Source: a gamma proteobacterium endosymbiont of Lamellibrachia anaximandri
Lineage (GTDB): Bacteria > Pseudomonadota > Gammaproteobacteria > Chromatiales > Chromatiaceae
Assembly: GCA_016756855.1 (NCBI GenBank)
Contig: JAESPD010000004.1
Coordinates: 1 to 64,000 of the forward strand
DNA: 64,000 nt
Direction of reading: 5' to 3'
Shown: one piece after another, positions 63,671 to 64,000 of the stretch
How the letters are laid out: each line of letters starts with the position of its first letter
Position numbering within the stretch: position 1 is the stretch's first letter
Made by a program: the position numbers and the translations under genes
The notes under the pieces: model-generated
Told to the model about the DNA's origin: nothing
Seen by the model: the letters and a program-made list of their open reading frames with translations, nothing else
Database searches by the model: none

Positions 63671-64000
63671 GTGGAAACAAGGCTGAAAAATCTGAGTGAA
63701 GGTCTGGCTGCACTGGAGCAGTGGATTCGCTACAGGCTTGCGGAGCTGTTGGGACGGGAACACAAGATTGAGGTGGATGCGGTTCGATCCCGTCTGGCCG
63801 GGCTTGAACTGTTGCCGGGTCAATGCCTTCCATATGAAGAGAATCTGGCGCTGATCACGGCCTTGGCGCCACATCTGCAATCCGACTTTTTTGATCGGAT
63901 CTTTGCCGAAGTCCTACCGCAAAATGGTGATTACCCCTCCCTCGGAGGCCTTCGTGGAACCCAGTTCCGGGGATTTATGCCCACGGGAGAGACGTTGATA
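63671..64000 (+). CDS. eCIS AAA+ ATPase, N-terminal part (Afp15-type, partial)
   Basis: A GTG at 63671 opens a frame that runs to the right edge (110 residues). The piece contains RLAGLELLPGQCLPYEENLA, ITALAPHLQSDFFDRIF, and PSLGGLRGTQFRGFMPTGET, the characteristic region before the Walker A of eCIS ATPases. Those proteins are needed for assembly or disassembly of the particle. It is divergent from the 15-gene structural operon. The ATPase core lies outside the window. Confidence 0.7.
   Translation, partial: METRLKNLSEGLAALEQWIRYRLAELLGREHKIEVDAVRSRLAGLELLPGQCLPYEENLALITALAPHLQSDFFDRIFAEVLPQNGDYPSLGGLRGTQFRGFMPTGETLI

Noticed and set aside
40633..64000. The tail-like cluster as a prophage or a type VI secretion system
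   Set aside because: No capsid, packaging, lysis or integrase genes, and no TssJLM membrane-complex genes; DUF4255, DUF5908, CIS tape measure and the ATPase fit eCIS.

Overview
The window reads as a chromosomal segment of a gammaproteobacterium. Supporting signs are the rpoZ-spoT pair with recG nearby, a ubiC-ubiA pair, NhaA and Kef-type antiporters, a TAXI-type TRAP importer, Tat-exported nitrate uptake under a sigma-54 promoter, and many short REP-like palindromes between genes. Sodium-linked transport and nitrate/molybdate uptake suit a marine or sediment-associated respirer. The species cannot be fixed from this window alone.

Layout. Bases 1-5890 carry the end of one gene, a single-heme c-type cytochrome, a two-part permease, and an ABC transporter / LolA-like carrier / outer-membrane barrel operon. 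Bases 5891-7017 hold gene remnants: an HDOD fragment fused head to head with a receiver fragment, and a decayed copy of the 3' end of the permease gene at 1303-1869. Bases 7018-10039 encode two cation/proton antiporters. Bases 10058-17356 (minus strand) encode a signalling operon: two paralogous hybrid histidine kinases, one with a predicted heme-binding periplasmic sensor, a lone receiver, and a receiver-EAL phosphodiesterase. Opposite it, behind a near-consensus sigma-28 promoter, lies a chemoreceptor-like protein that lacks the signalling hairpin tip. Bases 19322-29597 hold rpoZ, spoT, ridA, a TRAP importer, two small genes, yjbQ and recG. Bases 29803-40479 hold modABC, an Aer-like PAS protein, a PhnD-like protein without signal peptide, a DUF2058 protein, nrtABD, a hemerythrin, and ubiC-ubiA.

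The main attraction is 40633-64000: a phage-tail-like extracellular contractile injection system (eCIS, Afp/PVC relatives). Fifteen minus-strand genes are packed almost without gaps: terminator/cap (DUF4255), a protein of unknown function, sheath, two tubes, DUF5908, LysM hub, VgrG-like spike, PAAR tip, gp25 baseplate, two large baseplate-J-like proteins, a 958-residue protein of unknown role, tape measure, and last a 1416-residue DUF4157 protein that is the likely cargo. The start of the eCIS AAA+ ATPase is divergent at the right edge. No classical tail-fibre gene is recognised. The cargo gene starts 3 bases after the tape-measure stop. It has a slippage-prone Glu-rich minisatellite, an HELTH zinc motif, three 140-residue helical repeats and a distinct His/Asp-rich C-terminus.
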